A DNA stretch of 64,000 nucleotides from Roseibium sp. (GTDB lineage: Bacteria; Pseudomonadota; Alphaproteobacteria; Rhizobiales; Stappiaceae): positions 29,997 to 93,996 of the forward strand of contig JAEPNV010000019.1 in the NCBI GenBank assembly GCA_017643215.1. Reading direction: 5' to 3'. Made by a program: the position numbers and the translations under genes. Below the pieces are notes generated by a model. That model searched no databases. It had not been told where the DNA came from and was given only the letters and a program-made list of their open reading frames with translations. Positions 17,134 to 25,856 of this stretch are shown piece after piece; the first letter of the stretch is position 1; each line of letters begins with the position of its first letter.

Positions 17134-18201
17134 ATGATTTCAGCAGATACAGCCAAAGAGCGGATGGAATTTCTCAAGGTCTATATGGCTGACCTGAAGA
17201 ATTGCTATGATGGCAGGGAATTGGCGGCTGGCTTCGGCGAGTACGCACTGCAAGCGGCACAAATGGATCCACCCTTCGAAGCCGCCCAAGCCTATTTCGC
17301 GGCTTACCTTGCCAAACGTGCCATGAAGTCCACCGGCGCGCCGTCCACCGAGCCGATTGAGCGGTTTCAAGCCGCAATCAAACTGTGCGCGGACGATGAC
17401 AGTCCAGCCGGCAGGACCTTGTTGTCGCTGTCAGAAAATGCTGCAGGTTGTGGTGTCTATGACACCATTCGTTTTCCCGATACATTCACAACCCGCGGAC
17501 CGGCGCCCAATTTCATTGCCGCAGCAGAAGGTTTGCTTGAACGCCCGCTTCAGACCGATAACGACATCGTCCGCGGTTCGGACTATTTTGCGGAACGACT
17601 GGCCGTAACACTGACCGGCAAACCGATGTCAAGCGGCGAGATCGCCAAGGCATTCATCTCCGGCGAATTGAAGCCGGATCCGGAACTCTTGCCCGAACTT
17701 TATTCCTTTCAACTGACAGCAATCGGCGACTCGCTCTCCCTCCAAAGCGAGCACCACCTTGCCAATGAGTTGTTCGCCTGGCTTGTGGACTATGATCAAG
17801 ACTATTACGCAAGCCGCTTCCAATGGGGACGGGCGGCGCAGCGTGCGCTGGCAAATGGCGACGAGGAGGCCGCTCATCGCCTTGTCGACATCTATTCTGG
17901 CCTCGTTGATCTGATCATCAGAAAGAACCCGCAACTGGAAGCACGCGGCCCGGACATCGCCAAACCGCTTTCCGAGACCAGTCCGGTTGATCTTGCCGCC
18001 TTGGTCAGTTCCTGCGAACGCAGGATCGCAACGCGTGAACCCTTGGCGCCTGCCGCCTCGCTGCTGGGGCTTTCAAAACTGCTGGTCGAACGCGGCAAGG
18101 AGGGGCGGTCAGCTCTGCTTGAACGCATGCGCCTGGTCGACAACCAAAGAACCACATACGATTTTTCGTCATCAATGGCCGCGCTGGTAGCCACCGCTTA
18201 G
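17134..18201 (+). CDS. Hypothetical protein, mostly helical (cassette gene 1)
   Basis: A 355-residue soluble protein without signal peptide or membrane span and without a family I recognise. The sequence is rich in alanine, leucine and charged residues, in helix-pair patterns such as AAQMDPPFEAAQAYFAAYLAKRA and GRAAQRALANGDEEAAHRLVDIYSG, suggesting an alpha-helical repeat or scaffold fold. The stop is only 3 bp before the next gene, so the two are one operon. Codon and base use resemble the surroundings, but the promoter is AT-rich. The function is unknown. Confidence 0.75.
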   Translation: MISADTAKERMEFLKVYMADLKNCYDGRELAAGFGEYALQAAQMDPPFEAAQAYFAAYLAKRAMKSTGAPSTEPIERFQAAIKLCADDDSPAGRTLLSLSENAAGCGVYDTIRFPDTFTTRGPAPNFIAAAEGLLERPLQTDNDIVRGSDYFAERLAVTLTGKPMSSGEIAKAFISGELKPDPELLPELYSFQLTAIGDSLSLQSEHHLANELFAWLVDYDQDYYASRFQWGRAAQRALANGDEEAAHRLVDIYSGLVDLIIRKNPQLEARGPDIAKPLSETSPVDLAALVSSCERRIATREPLAPAASLLGLSKLLVERGKEGRSALLERMRLVDNQRTTYDFSSSMAALVATA

Positions 18202-18204
18202 ACA

Positions 18205-18909
18205 ATGGCACACGAGACATTCGTCAATGTCGCTTTGCCGGAGGACCTGCTGCTGCGAGCCAGCTCCTCCGGCGAACGCGACAATGCAATCTTGTCCAAC
18301 CGGTATGTCCTCGGCTGGCCCCGAACGGAGCTGATCCGCGAACTGCAAAACGCTGTCCAGCAGGAATTGGAAGAGGGTGGAGAAATCCTGATCTACCCGT
18401 TCGGATTTATGAGGCTTCAGTTCATGAAGCATCGTAAATGCAATGGATATTGTCTGCATATTTGGATGTCAGACCTTGTGGAGGAAAACTATCCGCATGC
18501 CCACATATTCGACATGGACAGCCGGCTGTTGTCCGGCTCCATGCGAAATTTGGACTGGCATGTTGACCCGTCGCCTGACGGTGAACACGTCTGCTATTGG
18601 CCCGAACACCGGGACGACATTGCAAGCTACCAGCGTTTCCCCGGCCGTTATCGCTTGACCCTGAAAAAAGACAGCATCTTGAGGTCCGGCGATACTTACA
18701 CCGTTGCCAAAGGCGCGTTTCACAGCAGCTTTCCCGTATGGGACGGAACACCTGTCATTACGCTGATCCGCAAGACCAACATCGATCCCGATGGCGCACC
18801 GGTCAATGTTCTGCCGGCGGACAGGCCGCATCCAAGCGCCTACAAATTCACACCGTTTTCTCAGGAAGAAGCCCTGCGAAGATTGGAAAGCGCGCTGAAC
18901 GCCTTGTGA
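18205..18909 (+). CDS. Cupin-like metalloprotein of unknown function (cassette gene 2)
   Basis: A 234-residue protein. The central part has the strand pattern of a cupin barrel. YCLHIWMSDLVEE leads to a HAH pair in YPHAHIFDMDSRLLSGSMR, and a later strand reads SGDTYTVAKGAFHSSFP, whose histidine could be the third metal ligand. The layout recalls cysteine-dioxygenase-like enzymes (HxH, then a distant His), but the sequence is not that family. No signal peptide. Tightly coupled to gene 1 (3 bp) and facing gene 3 (7 bp between ends). The fold is an inference from motif spacing; the reaction is unknown. Confidence 0.7.
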   Translation: MAHETFVNVALPEDLLLRASSSGERDNAILSNRYVLGWPRTELIRELQNAVQQELEEGGEILIYPFGFMRLQFMKHRKCNGYCLHIWMSDLVEENYPHAHIFDMDSRLLSGSMRNLDWHVDPSPDGEHVCYWPEHRDDIASYQRFPGRYRLTLKKDSILRSGDTYTVAKGAFHSSFPVWDGTPVITLIRKTNIDPDGAPVNVLPADRPHPSAYKFTPFSQEEALRRLESALNAL

Positions 18910-18915
18910 GCGCAT

Positions 18916-19974
18916 TCACGCTTGCACCGCTGTTTTCATCCGGAACAGTACCGTTCGGTACCACGGCGCAACCGCACCGAACCAATCGGCGGCCGACGGG
19001 CCCGGCGCCCCCCCAACCGCTGGAGCCCTGCCCCGACAGTCGCGCCAAAGGGTATTCAGAACCTCTGGAAGCCTTTGATCTGGGGTCACATCCACCTTTG
19101 CAATAAGCGCATCTATCAGGGAAAGGGCAAATTGCTGAACCGCAATCGCCTGTTGGGCTTCAGCATCTTGCGCCAAAGAACTGCCGGAAATCGTATCGGC
19201 CTCAACAGCCAGATATCCCCGCATTCGATGTTCGGCCAGGGCAAAGGCCAATGCCTGCATTATGTTTTTGCGAACGAGCGGAAAATCCGCCGTTTTGCCG
19301 AACCTCCAGGCGATATTGCGGGATGGCAGATCCCCGAGCTGTCCCCCCAAACGAGCCGTATCGGCCAGCCCGCACGCCCCATCCAGCAGAAGGAAGGAGC
19401 GCAAGGGATAGCTGAAAAAGCGGTGTATCAGGTATTGCCGTTCCGGTCTGTCCAATTCGCGTTCTGGAACTTCGAAAACACCGCTTTCCAGGATCTCGAT
19501 CGCACAAAAAGTCAGAAGATCTGATGCATCCCGGAAAGTCAGGCGCACGGGTTTGGCCTGCGGCGGCGCCGGACCGCCAATCAATAGCCCATCGGTTTTC
19601 AGATCGTGTCCGACACCGGTTTCAAGGCGCAGATACTCCTCCTGCGTGATTGCGTAACAAGACACATTGCAAAACAGATCCGCGTGATCGTGCAGGAATT
19701 CCCGCAGCGGCGGGAGCGGTGTTTCCTTGTCCCCGACCAGCACAAAATCGAAATCACTCAAGCACCGCACGTCGTCGCCCATGAGCGGCATGCAGGGCTC
19801 TCCGCGCGCAAATGATCCGCCAAGCAGCAGCGAGCGGGTGCCCGGCATCCGGCGGGAGAGTTCGGCCAGGGCGGCGGCTATACGCCGGCTCAAGAACCAT
19901 TGCCTGGCGCCGGGTCCTGTCGGGCCCCAACCCGTCCTGGCAATGATATGGGCATGAATCGTGTCTTCGTTCAT
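18916..19974 (-). CDS. Nucleotidyltransferase (polymerase-beta fold) domain protein (cassette gene 3)
   Basis: A 352-residue protein whose N-terminal quarter has the catalytic pattern of the Pol-beta superfamily: LLLGGSFARGE (residues about 49-59) followed by SDFDFVLVGD (about 73-82), giving the two metal-binding aspartates. The rest (from about 120) is helical with YLIHRFFSYPLRSFLLLDG and IMQALAFALAEHRMRGYLA. This layout is seen in antibiotic nucleotidyltransferases and in uncharacterised NTases. The substrate is unknown. It converges on the cupin-like gene and is divergent from purL. Confidence 0.82.
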   Translation of the reverse strand: MNEDTIHAHIIARTGWGPTGPGARQWFLSRRIAAALAELSRRMPGTRSLLLGGSFARGEPCMPLMGDDVRCLSDFDFVLVGDKETPLPPLREFLHDHADLFCNVSCYAITQEEYLRLETGVGHDLKTDGLLIGGPAPPQAKPVRLTFRDASDLLTFCAIEILESGVFEVPERELDRPERQYLIHRFFSYPLRSFLLLDGACGLADTARLGGQLGDLPSRNIAWRFGKTADFPLVRKNIMQALAFALAEHRMRGYLAVEADTISGSSLAQDAEAQQAIAVQQFALSLIDALIAKVDVTPDQRLPEVLNTLWRDCRGRAPAVGGAPGPSAADWFGAVAPWYRTVLFRMKTAVQA

Positions 19975-20264
19975 GGTGCGGTCAAGCTGGAAACGGCGTG
20001 TTCCACTCGGAACCGCCTTTCGTTTGGAGGACTTCGCTCGGGCAGTCCAAAGACTGCAATCTGAACTCCGCCGACGCTACCAAAAAAGTTGCAACCTATC
20101 TGCACAGCAACCAAACAGTCCATGTCACCCATTACCGGTGACGTCTTTTCCGGCCGCCTCGGGAGATCTTTGCAATGAGAACAGCATCCCGCCTCTCCCC
20201 TTCCGCGATGCGATCTGCTAAACGGCGGCCACAGACCCCGACCTGAACGTTCAAGCGGACCGCC

Positions 20265-22469
20265 ATGATCCCCAACGACATCAAGATCACCCCCGAGCTC
20301 GTCGAAGCCCATGGGCTGAAACCGGACGAATACGACCGGATTTTGGGCTTGATCGGCCGGACGCCGACATTCACCGAACTGGGGATCTTTTCGGCCATGT
20401 GGAACGAGCACTGTTCCTACAAGTCCTCCAAGAAGTGGCTGAAAACCTTGCCGACCGAAGGGCCGCGGGTGCTTCAAGGACCGGGCGAGAATGCCGGTGT
20501 CGTCGACATCGGCGATGGCCAGGCCGTTGTCTTCAAGATGGAAAGCCACAACCACCCCTCTTACATCGAACCCTACCAGGGCGCGGCGACCGGCGTCGGC
20601 GGCATTTTGCGCGACGTCTTCACCATGGGCGCCCGGCCGGTGGCGGCCATGAACGCGCTGCGCTTCGGAGCGCCCGACCATCCGCGCACCCGGCATCTGG
20701 TTTCGGGCGTGGTCGCAGGAGTTGGCGGTTATGGGAATTCCTTTGGCGTGCCGACGGTTGGCGGCGAGGTGGAATTTCATCCCCGCTACAACGGCAACTG
20801 CCTCGTCAATGCCTTTGCCGCCGGCCTTGCCAAGACGGACGCGATCTTCTTGTCGAAAGCCGAGGGCGTCGGACTGCCGGTCGTCTATCTCGGCGCCAAG
20901 ACCGGGCGCGACGGCGTCGGCGGCGCCACCATGGCGAGCGCGGAATTCGACGACACGATCGAGGAAAAGCGTCCGACCGTGCAGGTCGGTGATCCGTTCA
21001 CCGAAAAATGCTTGCTGGAAGCCTGCCTTGAACTGATGGAAACGGGCGCGGTTATCGCGATCCAGGACATGGGCGCGGCCGGCCTGACCTGTTCGGCCGT
21101 CGAGATGGGCGCCAAGGGCGACCTCGGCATCGAGCTGGACCTGGACGCGGTGCCGGCCCGCGAGGACGGCATGAGCGCCTATGAAATGATGCTGTCGGAA
21201 AGCCAGGAACGCATGTTAATGGTCCTGCGGCCCGAACTGGAAGGCGAGGCGCAGGCGATCTTCAAGAAATGGGGTCTCGATTTTGCGATCGTCGGCAGAA
21301 CGACCGACACGCTGCGGTTTGTCGTCAAGCACCAGGGCAACATCGTCGCCGACCTGCCGATCAAGGAGCTGGGCGACGAAGCCCCTGAATATGACCGGCC
21401 CTGGCAGGCGCCGGAAAAACGCCCGGTTGTTCTGGCCGCCGATGTGCCCGAACCGGACGACTATGCCGGGGCGCTGAAAGCGCTCCTGGGCAGCGCCAAC
21501 GGCGCCTCGCGGCGCTGGGTGTATGAGCAGTACGACACGCTCATTCAGGGCAACACGGCCGCCGGTCCCGGCGGCGATGCCGGGATCATCCGGGTCGACG
21601 GCACGGGCAAGGGACTGGCCTTTTCCGTCGACGTGACACCGCGCTACTGCGAGGCCGATCCGGTCGAGGGTGGAAAACAGGCGGTCGCGGAAGTCTGGCG
21701 GAACCTCACCGCCGTCGGCGCTAATCCCTTGGCGGCCACCGACAATCTCAATTTCGGCAATCCGGAAAAGCCGGAGATCATGGGGCAGTTCGTCGGCTGC
21801 ATCAAAGGCATCGGCGAGGCGTGTCGGGCGCTCGACTTCCCGATCGTGTCGGGCAATGTCTCGCTTTACAACGAAACCCATGGCGAGGCGATCCTGCCGA
21901 CCCCGGCGATCGGCGGCGTTGGCCTGCTGCCCGACGTGACGGTCCGCGCGGCGGCGGCCTTTCGAAATGCCGGCGATGCGATCATCGTCATTGGCGGCAA
22001 GGGCACGCATCTGGGTGCCTCGCAATATCTGGCTGACATCCTCGGACGTGAAGACGGCGCGCCGCCACCGGTGGATCTGGCTGCCGAAAAGCGCCGCGGC
22101 GCACTGGTCCGCCGGCTGATCGGTACCGGCCGGCTGACCGGCGTGCACGACATCTCCTCCGGCGGGCTCGCCGTTGCGCTCGCTGAAATGGCGATCGCCG
22201 GGGGGATCGGCGCAACGGTCAGGACCGACGGCCCGGCGCACGCGGCGCTCTTTGGCGAGGACCAGGGCCGGTACCTCGTCACCGCCGCCCCCGGCGGCCT
22301 CGACGCGCTCCTGGAAGACATCATCGACAGCGGAATTGAGGTGCACCCCATCGGCACAACCGGCGGAACACAATTGACTGTCGAGGGTGTTCTCACCATA
22401 TCGGTTGAAACGCTGCGCGAAGCACACGAGACTTGGTTTCCGGCCTATATGTCTGGAAAACCGGTCTGA
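20265..22469 (+). CDS. purL: Phosphoribosylformylglycinamidine synthase subunit PurL
   Basis: ATP-dependent synthase subunit of the PurL-PurQ-PurS complex, converting FGAR and ammonia to FGAM. The 734 residues match the small PurL type. Motifs: [12 protein letters not shown], the ATP/metal segment [25 protein letters not shown], the second-half [12 protein letters not shown] and the C-terminal [14 protein letters not shown]. The gene begins after a 290-bp spacer that it shares with the divergent nucleotidyltransferase, so unlike purS and purQ it appears to have its own promoter. Confidence 0.97.
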   Translation: MIPNDIKITPELVEAHGLKPDEYDRILGLIGRTPTFTELGIFSAMWNEHCSYKSSKKWLKTLPTEGPRVLQGPGENAGVVDIGDGQAVVFKMESHNHPSYIEPYQGAATGVGGILRDVFTMGARPVAAMNALRFGAPDHPRTRHLVSGVVAGVGGYGNSFGVPTVGGEVEFHPRYNGNCLVNAFAAGLAKTDAIFLSKAEGVGLPVVYLGAKTGRDGVGGATMASAEFDDTIEEKRPTVQVGDPFTEKCLLEACLELMETGAVIAIQDMGAAGLTCSAVEMGAKGDLGIELDLDAVPAREDGMSAYEMMLSESQERMLMVLRPELEGEAQAIFKKWGLDFAIVGRTTDTLRFVVKHQGNIVADLPIKELGDEAPEYDRPWQAPEKRPVVLAADVPEPDDYAGALKALLGSANGASRRWVYEQYDTLIQGNTAAGPGGDAGIIRVDGTGKGLAFSVDVTPRYCEADPVEGGKQAVAEVWRNLTAVGANPLAATDNLNFGNPEKPEIMGQFVGCIKGIGEACRALDFPIVSGNVSLYNETHGEAILPTPAIGGVGLLPDVTVRAAAAFRNAGDAIIVIGGKGTHLGASQYLADILGREDGAPPPVDLAAEKRRGALVRRLIGTGRLTGVHDISSGGLAVALAEMAIAGGIGATVRTDGPAHAALFGEDQGRYLVTAAPGGLDALLEDIIDSGIEVHPIGTTGGTQLTVEGVLTISVETLREAHETWFPAYMSGKPV

Positions 22470-22506
22470 CGGCGCAACGGCGCTTTGAGGGAAGGACAAA
22501 AACAAA

Positions 22507-22740
22507 ATGCCGATGGACGCGAACGAAATCGAATCCCTGATCAAGGCGGCTTTGCCCGACGCGCAGGTGGAAATCCGGGACCTTGCGGGCGACGGCGACC
22601 ACTATGCGGCCAATGTCGTGTCGGAAGCGTTTCGCGGCAAGAGCCGCGTGCAGCAGCATCAACTCGTTTATCAGGCGTTGAAGGGAAACATGGGCGGCGA
22701 GCTGCATGCGCTCGCGCTTCAGACCAAGGCGCCGGACTGA
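22507..22740 (+). CDS. BolA family protein
   Basis: A 77-residue class-II KH-fold protein, with IESLIKAALPDAQVEIRDL followed by the conserved HYAANVVSEAFRGKSRVQQH, whose C-terminal histidine is the usual iron-sulfur ligand, and VYQALKGNMGG. BolA proteins of this type pair with CGFS monothiol glutaredoxins to handle [2Fe-2S] clusters. The partner grxD follows 100 bp downstream, supporting this role. Start at 22507, or at 22513 (MDANE). Confidence 0.93.
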   Translation: MPMDANEIESLIKAALPDAQVEIRDLAGDGDHYAANVVSEAFRGKSRVQQHQLVYQALKGNMGGELHALALQTKAPD

Positions 22741-22840
22741 ACGCTGAAACAAGGCAAAATTTGCCTGATTAAGTGATTTCCCGTATCAGGGTATCGAAAC
22801 ACGGCGTAAAGCGCCGCAAGGGCCAAAAGGACGGAACACC

Positions 22841-23173
22841 ATGAGCATCCAGGACTGGATCAAAAGCGAAGTCGATAGCAATGATGTCGTGCTCTTCATG
22901 AAGGGCACGCCGAATTTTCCGCAATGCGGGTTTTCCGGTCAGGTCGTGCAGATCCTCGACTATGTGGGCGTGCCGTATAAGGGCATCAACGTCCTTGAGG
23001 ACGATGAGCTGCGCAACGGCATCAAGGAATTCACCAACTGGCCGACCATTCCCCAGCTCTATATCAAGGGTGAATTTGTCGGCGGCTGCGACATCATCCG
23101 CGAGATGTTCCAGAACCAGGAACTTCAGGCCGCCTTTTCCGAAAAAGGCATCGAGACCAAGCAGACGGCTTGA
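22841..23173 (+). CDS. grxD: Monothiol glutaredoxin, Grx4 type
   Basis: A 110-residue CGFS glutaredoxin that carries and transfers [2Fe-2S] clusters, usually as a complex with BolA. Visible are VVLFMKGTPNFPQCGFSGQV with the single active-site cysteine, the TVP-like cis-proline region WPTIPQLYIKGEFVGGCDI, and the glutathione-binding lysine of MKGT. It forms a pair with the BolA gene upstream. Confidence 0.96.
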   Translation: MSIQDWIKSEVDSNDVVLFMKGTPNFPQCGFSGQVVQILDYVGVPYKGINVLEDDELRNGIKEFTNWPTIPQLYIKGEFVGGCDIIREMFQNQELQAAFSEKGIETKQTA

Positions 23174-23203
23174 TCTGACGGCGAATTTCGCATGACAAAA
23201 GCG

Positions 23204-23220
23204 GGCCGGACGGCCCGCTC
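23204..23220. terminator. GC hairpin after grxD
   Basis: GCGGGCC-GGA-CGGCCCGC forms a strong stem 30 bp after the grxD stop. There is no T-run on the plus strand, but AAAA precedes it, so on the minus strand it would read as a stem followed by TTTT. The same 16-base stem recurs at 23664. Confidence 0.5.
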
Positions 23221-23221
23221 T

Positions 23222-23350
23222 AGACTGCTGACAAACCGGTTTATCTTTCACCAGTCATGCCCGGGCCTGTCCCATTGCTGTCCGGTTTAACCCGGTTGTG
23301 GGATGTTCATCGTCAGCCCGCAATCCTCACCATGCCGCCCCGGCCACCGA
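23222..23350 (+). repeat. Dispersed intergenic repeat, copy A
   Basis: The first half (23221-23289) aligns with 63811-63879, including a shared run of about 20 bases ending CCCGGGCCTGTCCCA. The second half (23274-23350) aligns with 37984-38060 over about 77 bases with few differences, including CCGGTTGTGGGATGTTCAT. All three lie between genes. Confidence 0.8.
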
Positions 23351-23547
23351 GCCGGGGCCCAGCGCGGCGCGGACGGATTTGTTTTCCAGAATAAGGTTCA
23401 GGGGTTGCAGGGTCCCGGATGGCCGCTCACGCGGCCTCCGGGAAGGCACCAAATAGCAGGCCACACCCACGCCAGATTCCATGTCCTTATCCGTTTTGGC
23501 CGCGCAAAACGCAATTGGTTCAATGACATAGGCCTGCCCCTGGATTT

Positions 23548-23580
23548 TAAACCGGACAGCCGTGGGCCTGTCCCGCGCAT
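23548..23580 (-). repeat. Inverted half-copy of the dispersed repeat (copy B)
   Basis: TAAACCGGACAGCCGTGGG is the exact reverse complement of 19 bases in the copy at 63811-63879. It faces copy A about 260 bp away. Confidence 0.6.
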
Positions 23581-23663
23581 CCATAACGGTTTGATAATTG
23601 TGGATCCCCTGAACCTTTTCCGAGGATGACGTCGGACAAATCGGGGATTGTCATCAACCTCAA

Positions 23664-23688
23664 GCGGGCCGGACGGCCCGTTTTTCTT
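23664..23688 (+). terminator. Rho-independent terminator without an adjacent upstream gene
   Basis: CGGGCC-GGAC-GGCCCG followed by TTTTTCTT on the plus strand. The nearest plus-strand gene (grxD) ends 490 bp earlier, so this either terminates an untranslated RNA or is a copied terminator. Confidence 0.65.
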
Positions 23689-23940
23689 GTGTCCAGCACA
23701 AATGGCTGAGCCGCGGTCCTTGCTCGGGGCCCTTCACAGCGCGGCAGCTCCGGGCGCCTTTCTACAGTCACCGCATCCATTTTCGTGCATATCGGCGGAT
23801 CCGAACTCGGCAGATTTTGCCGAATCGCCTAATCTGAATGCAAGGTGAATGCCGGATTCAGGATCAGTACAGTCGCGTACCGCCATTCTCCGCCCATGAC
23901 ATGCCGGCCGGATCGGCCGCAGCCAAGGGGGACGGGGGAC

Positions 23941-24216
23941 ATGAAACTTCTGACTGTTGGAGCCATCACAATAGCCGCGACGCTCGCCGGGCTCGGCCTT
24001 GCCGCCACCGGTGAAAAATCGACCCCGGACCTGAGGCGGGTCGATTGCAACCAGATCACGATCTTTGCACCGCAGGACGGCAAGTCAGCCGATGACCTGT
24101 GCCGCGGTTATGGCGGCACCGCCAATGCCGGCGCGCAAGCGGCGGCCGAAGGGCTGGTGATTCTGGTGCGCAACCAACCGATGGGCGGCTTTGAAGGCGA
24201 ACTGTCCGTCCGCTGA
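23941..24216 (+). CDS. Small secreted or periplasmic protein of unknown function
   Basis: Ninety-one residues from MKLLTVGAITIAATLAGLGL, a signal-peptide-like start with possible cleavage after LAATG. The ATG at 23941 has GGGGGAC upstream; an upstream in-frame start at 23845 is unlikely. The mature part has two cysteines (DCNQI and DLCRGYGG) that could form a disulfide, and ends VRNQPMGGFEGELSVR. No family recognised. It converges on the cyclase gene, with 9 bp between ends. Confidence 0.72.
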   Translation: MKLLTVGAITIAATLAGLGLAATGEKSTPDLRRVDCNQITIFAPQDGKSADDLCRGYGGTANAGAQAAAEGLVILVRNQPMGGFEGELSVR

Positions 24217-24225
24217 CGCAACGGG

Positions 24226-25776
24226 TTAACCGCCAAGCGCAAACGCTTCGACCGGCTCGGCAATGTTGTGCAGGCTGAGCGCGCCAAGCGGGATGGGATC
24301 CTCCGCCCGTCCGTCTGTGACATCCTTTGTGACAACGATGGAATGGCCCATGCGCTTGCCGTGATCGCTGAGCCGGGCGGCAAGGTTTGCCGCCGCCCCG
24401 ATCACCGTGAAATCGAGCCGCTCGCGTGAACCCACATTCCCATAGGTGACCTCGCCGAACGCGATGCCAATGCCACAGGATACCGCCTGGGCTGCGCCAT
24501 TTTGAGGCCGTTCGAGCGCCGCGGCCACTTTCCGGGCGCAGGCGACCGCCCGCCGGCACGCCTCGGCAGGCCCGTCCGTTTCAGGAAAAATGGCCAGGAC
24601 CGCATCGCCGATGAACTTCAGGACCTCGCCATCTTCTGCGTTGACAAGATCGGTCGTCACTTCAAAAAAGTGGTTGAGGAGATCGACATAAGCTGTTCGC
24701 CCGAGATCCGTTTCCAGGCGCGTCGATCCGCGAAGGTCACAGAACAGGATGGCCGCGTCGATCACATCGCCATCCCCGCGCCGGATCTCGCCGCCCAGGA
24801 CCCGCGCGCCGGTGCGCTTGCCCAGATAGGTCTCCAGCAGCGCGGTTGCGTTGGCGCGCAGCGCGAAGACTTCATAAAGCCGGCTGACGATCGCCGAACA
24901 TTCAAACACAAGACCAAGGTTCGGTGTCGTGAAACCGTCCGGATGATCGCTGGCCAGCGTCATCACGTTGATCTGGCCATTGGAGAACGGCAGCGGCATG
25001 GCGACATAGTCGGTCGCCCCTTGCGCCCGCAAGTCCTCCATGACCGCGAACGTGAACTCGTCCGGATTGGCATCGAGGCGCTGGCGCACGCCGCCGAGCC
25101 CGTTGGAGACATGCCGCAGCGGGCTGTTTTGAAACTCCGGGTTCTCCGCGAGTTGCTCATGCGATCCGGCGACGCTTTCCACATGGTCATCGTCCCGGGT
25201 CCAAAGATAGAAGCGTCCGGCAATCATCGGATGCAGCGACCAGATGAAGACTCCCAGCCGTGAGACCGCGATGCCATCCTCCACCAGCTTCCGGCCAATG
25301 GCTGCGGTGAGCGTTTCCGGCGTGTCCAGCGTCGAGGCATCGCGCAACAGCCAATCGACCGTTGGACCTGCGATATTACCGCCCGGCATCGGGTCGATGG
25401 CCATGTCCTCAAGGGCGTAGTCGGGCACAGCGTCCGGCATGAACGCGACATAGCCATCCACCGCCCGGCCTTCCGGCAGCGCGTTCTGGTAACACCACGC
25501 CCCATGCTCGACGACGTCATCGCCGATTTTGACGTGCAGATAGCTTGCGGTCCCCTTGAACGGGCAAAACGTGCGCCGGTCCGCGGCCGGAATCAGGTCG
25601 GCCACGATATCCGACTTTGGAAAATAGATGACCGGCGGCAGACGGGTTTCATGCATGACCCGGGCGCGCCGCGAGCGCGCCACCAGCGTGCTGCCCCGGC
25701 GCGCCTCCACCCATCCGGTCACCGGTTCGACCAGGATTTGATAGTCGTTGGCAGTCCGTTGGAGCATCTGGGTCAT
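24226..25776 (-). CDS. DUF427 - class III adenylate cyclase fusion protein
   Basis: A 516-residue soluble protein predicted to make cyclic AMP. Residues about 15-115 are a DUF427 domain (WVEARRGSTLVARSRRARVM, FCPFKGTASYLHV, AWCYQNALPEGRAVDGYVAF). Residues about 150-310 form a middle region seen in alphaproteobacterial cyclases (GVFIWSLHPMIAGRFYLW). Residues about 335-500 are the cyclase catalytic domain. Catalytic positions look complete: metal aspartates D347 and D391, purine-selecting K387 and D455, and transition-state N464 and R468, which predicts ATP as substrate. DUF427 alone is a small stress-type domain of unknown function. The fusion is uncommon as far as I know. Confidence 0.88.
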   Translation of the reverse strand: MTQMLQRTANDYQILVEPVTGWVEARRGSTLVARSRRARVMHETRLPPVIYFPKSDIVADLIPAADRRTFCPFKGTASYLHVKIGDDVVEHGAWCYQNALPEGRAVDGYVAFMPDAVPDYALEDMAIDPMPGGNIAGPTVDWLLRDASTLDTPETLTAAIGRKLVEDGIAVSRLGVFIWSLHPMIAGRFYLWTRDDDHVESVAGSHEQLAENPEFQNSPLRHVSNGLGGVRQRLDANPDEFTFAVMEDLRAQGATDYVAMPLPFSNGQINVMTLASDHPDGFTTPNLGLVFECSAIVSRLYEVFALRANATALLETYLGKRTGARVLGGEIRRGDGDVIDAAILFCDLRGSTRLETDLGRTAYVDLLNHFFEVTTDLVNAEDGEVLKFIGDAVLAIFPETDGPAEACRRAVACARKVAAALERPQNGAAQAVSCGIGIAFGEVTYGNVGSRERLDFTVIGAAANLAARLSDHGKRMGHSIVVTKDVTDGRAEDPIPLGALSLHNIAEPVEAFALGG

Positions 25777-25856
25777 GGCTCAGCACATAGGCTTCCGCTG
25801 TCGCTGTTTCCAGTGCCCCGCCAGTTTCGGGGCGCTTGCCGGACCGCGGGCGTCGT

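Larger units (their letters stand above)
23174..23940. other. Repeat-rich intergenic region between grxD and a small secreted-protein gene
   Basis: About 770 bp without a convincing gene. It holds a copy of a dispersed repeat (23222-23350), an inverted half-copy near 23548-23580, and two identical terminator-like stems. The short minus-strand frame at 23327-23584 overlaps the repeats and has no recognisable features, so it is left out. A short untranslated RNA ending at the 23664 terminator is possible. Confidence 0.55.

Noticed and set aside
23327..23584. 85-residue minus-strand frame in the grxD downstream region
   Set aside because: It overlaps repeat copies A and B and has a composition typical of non-coding sequence.
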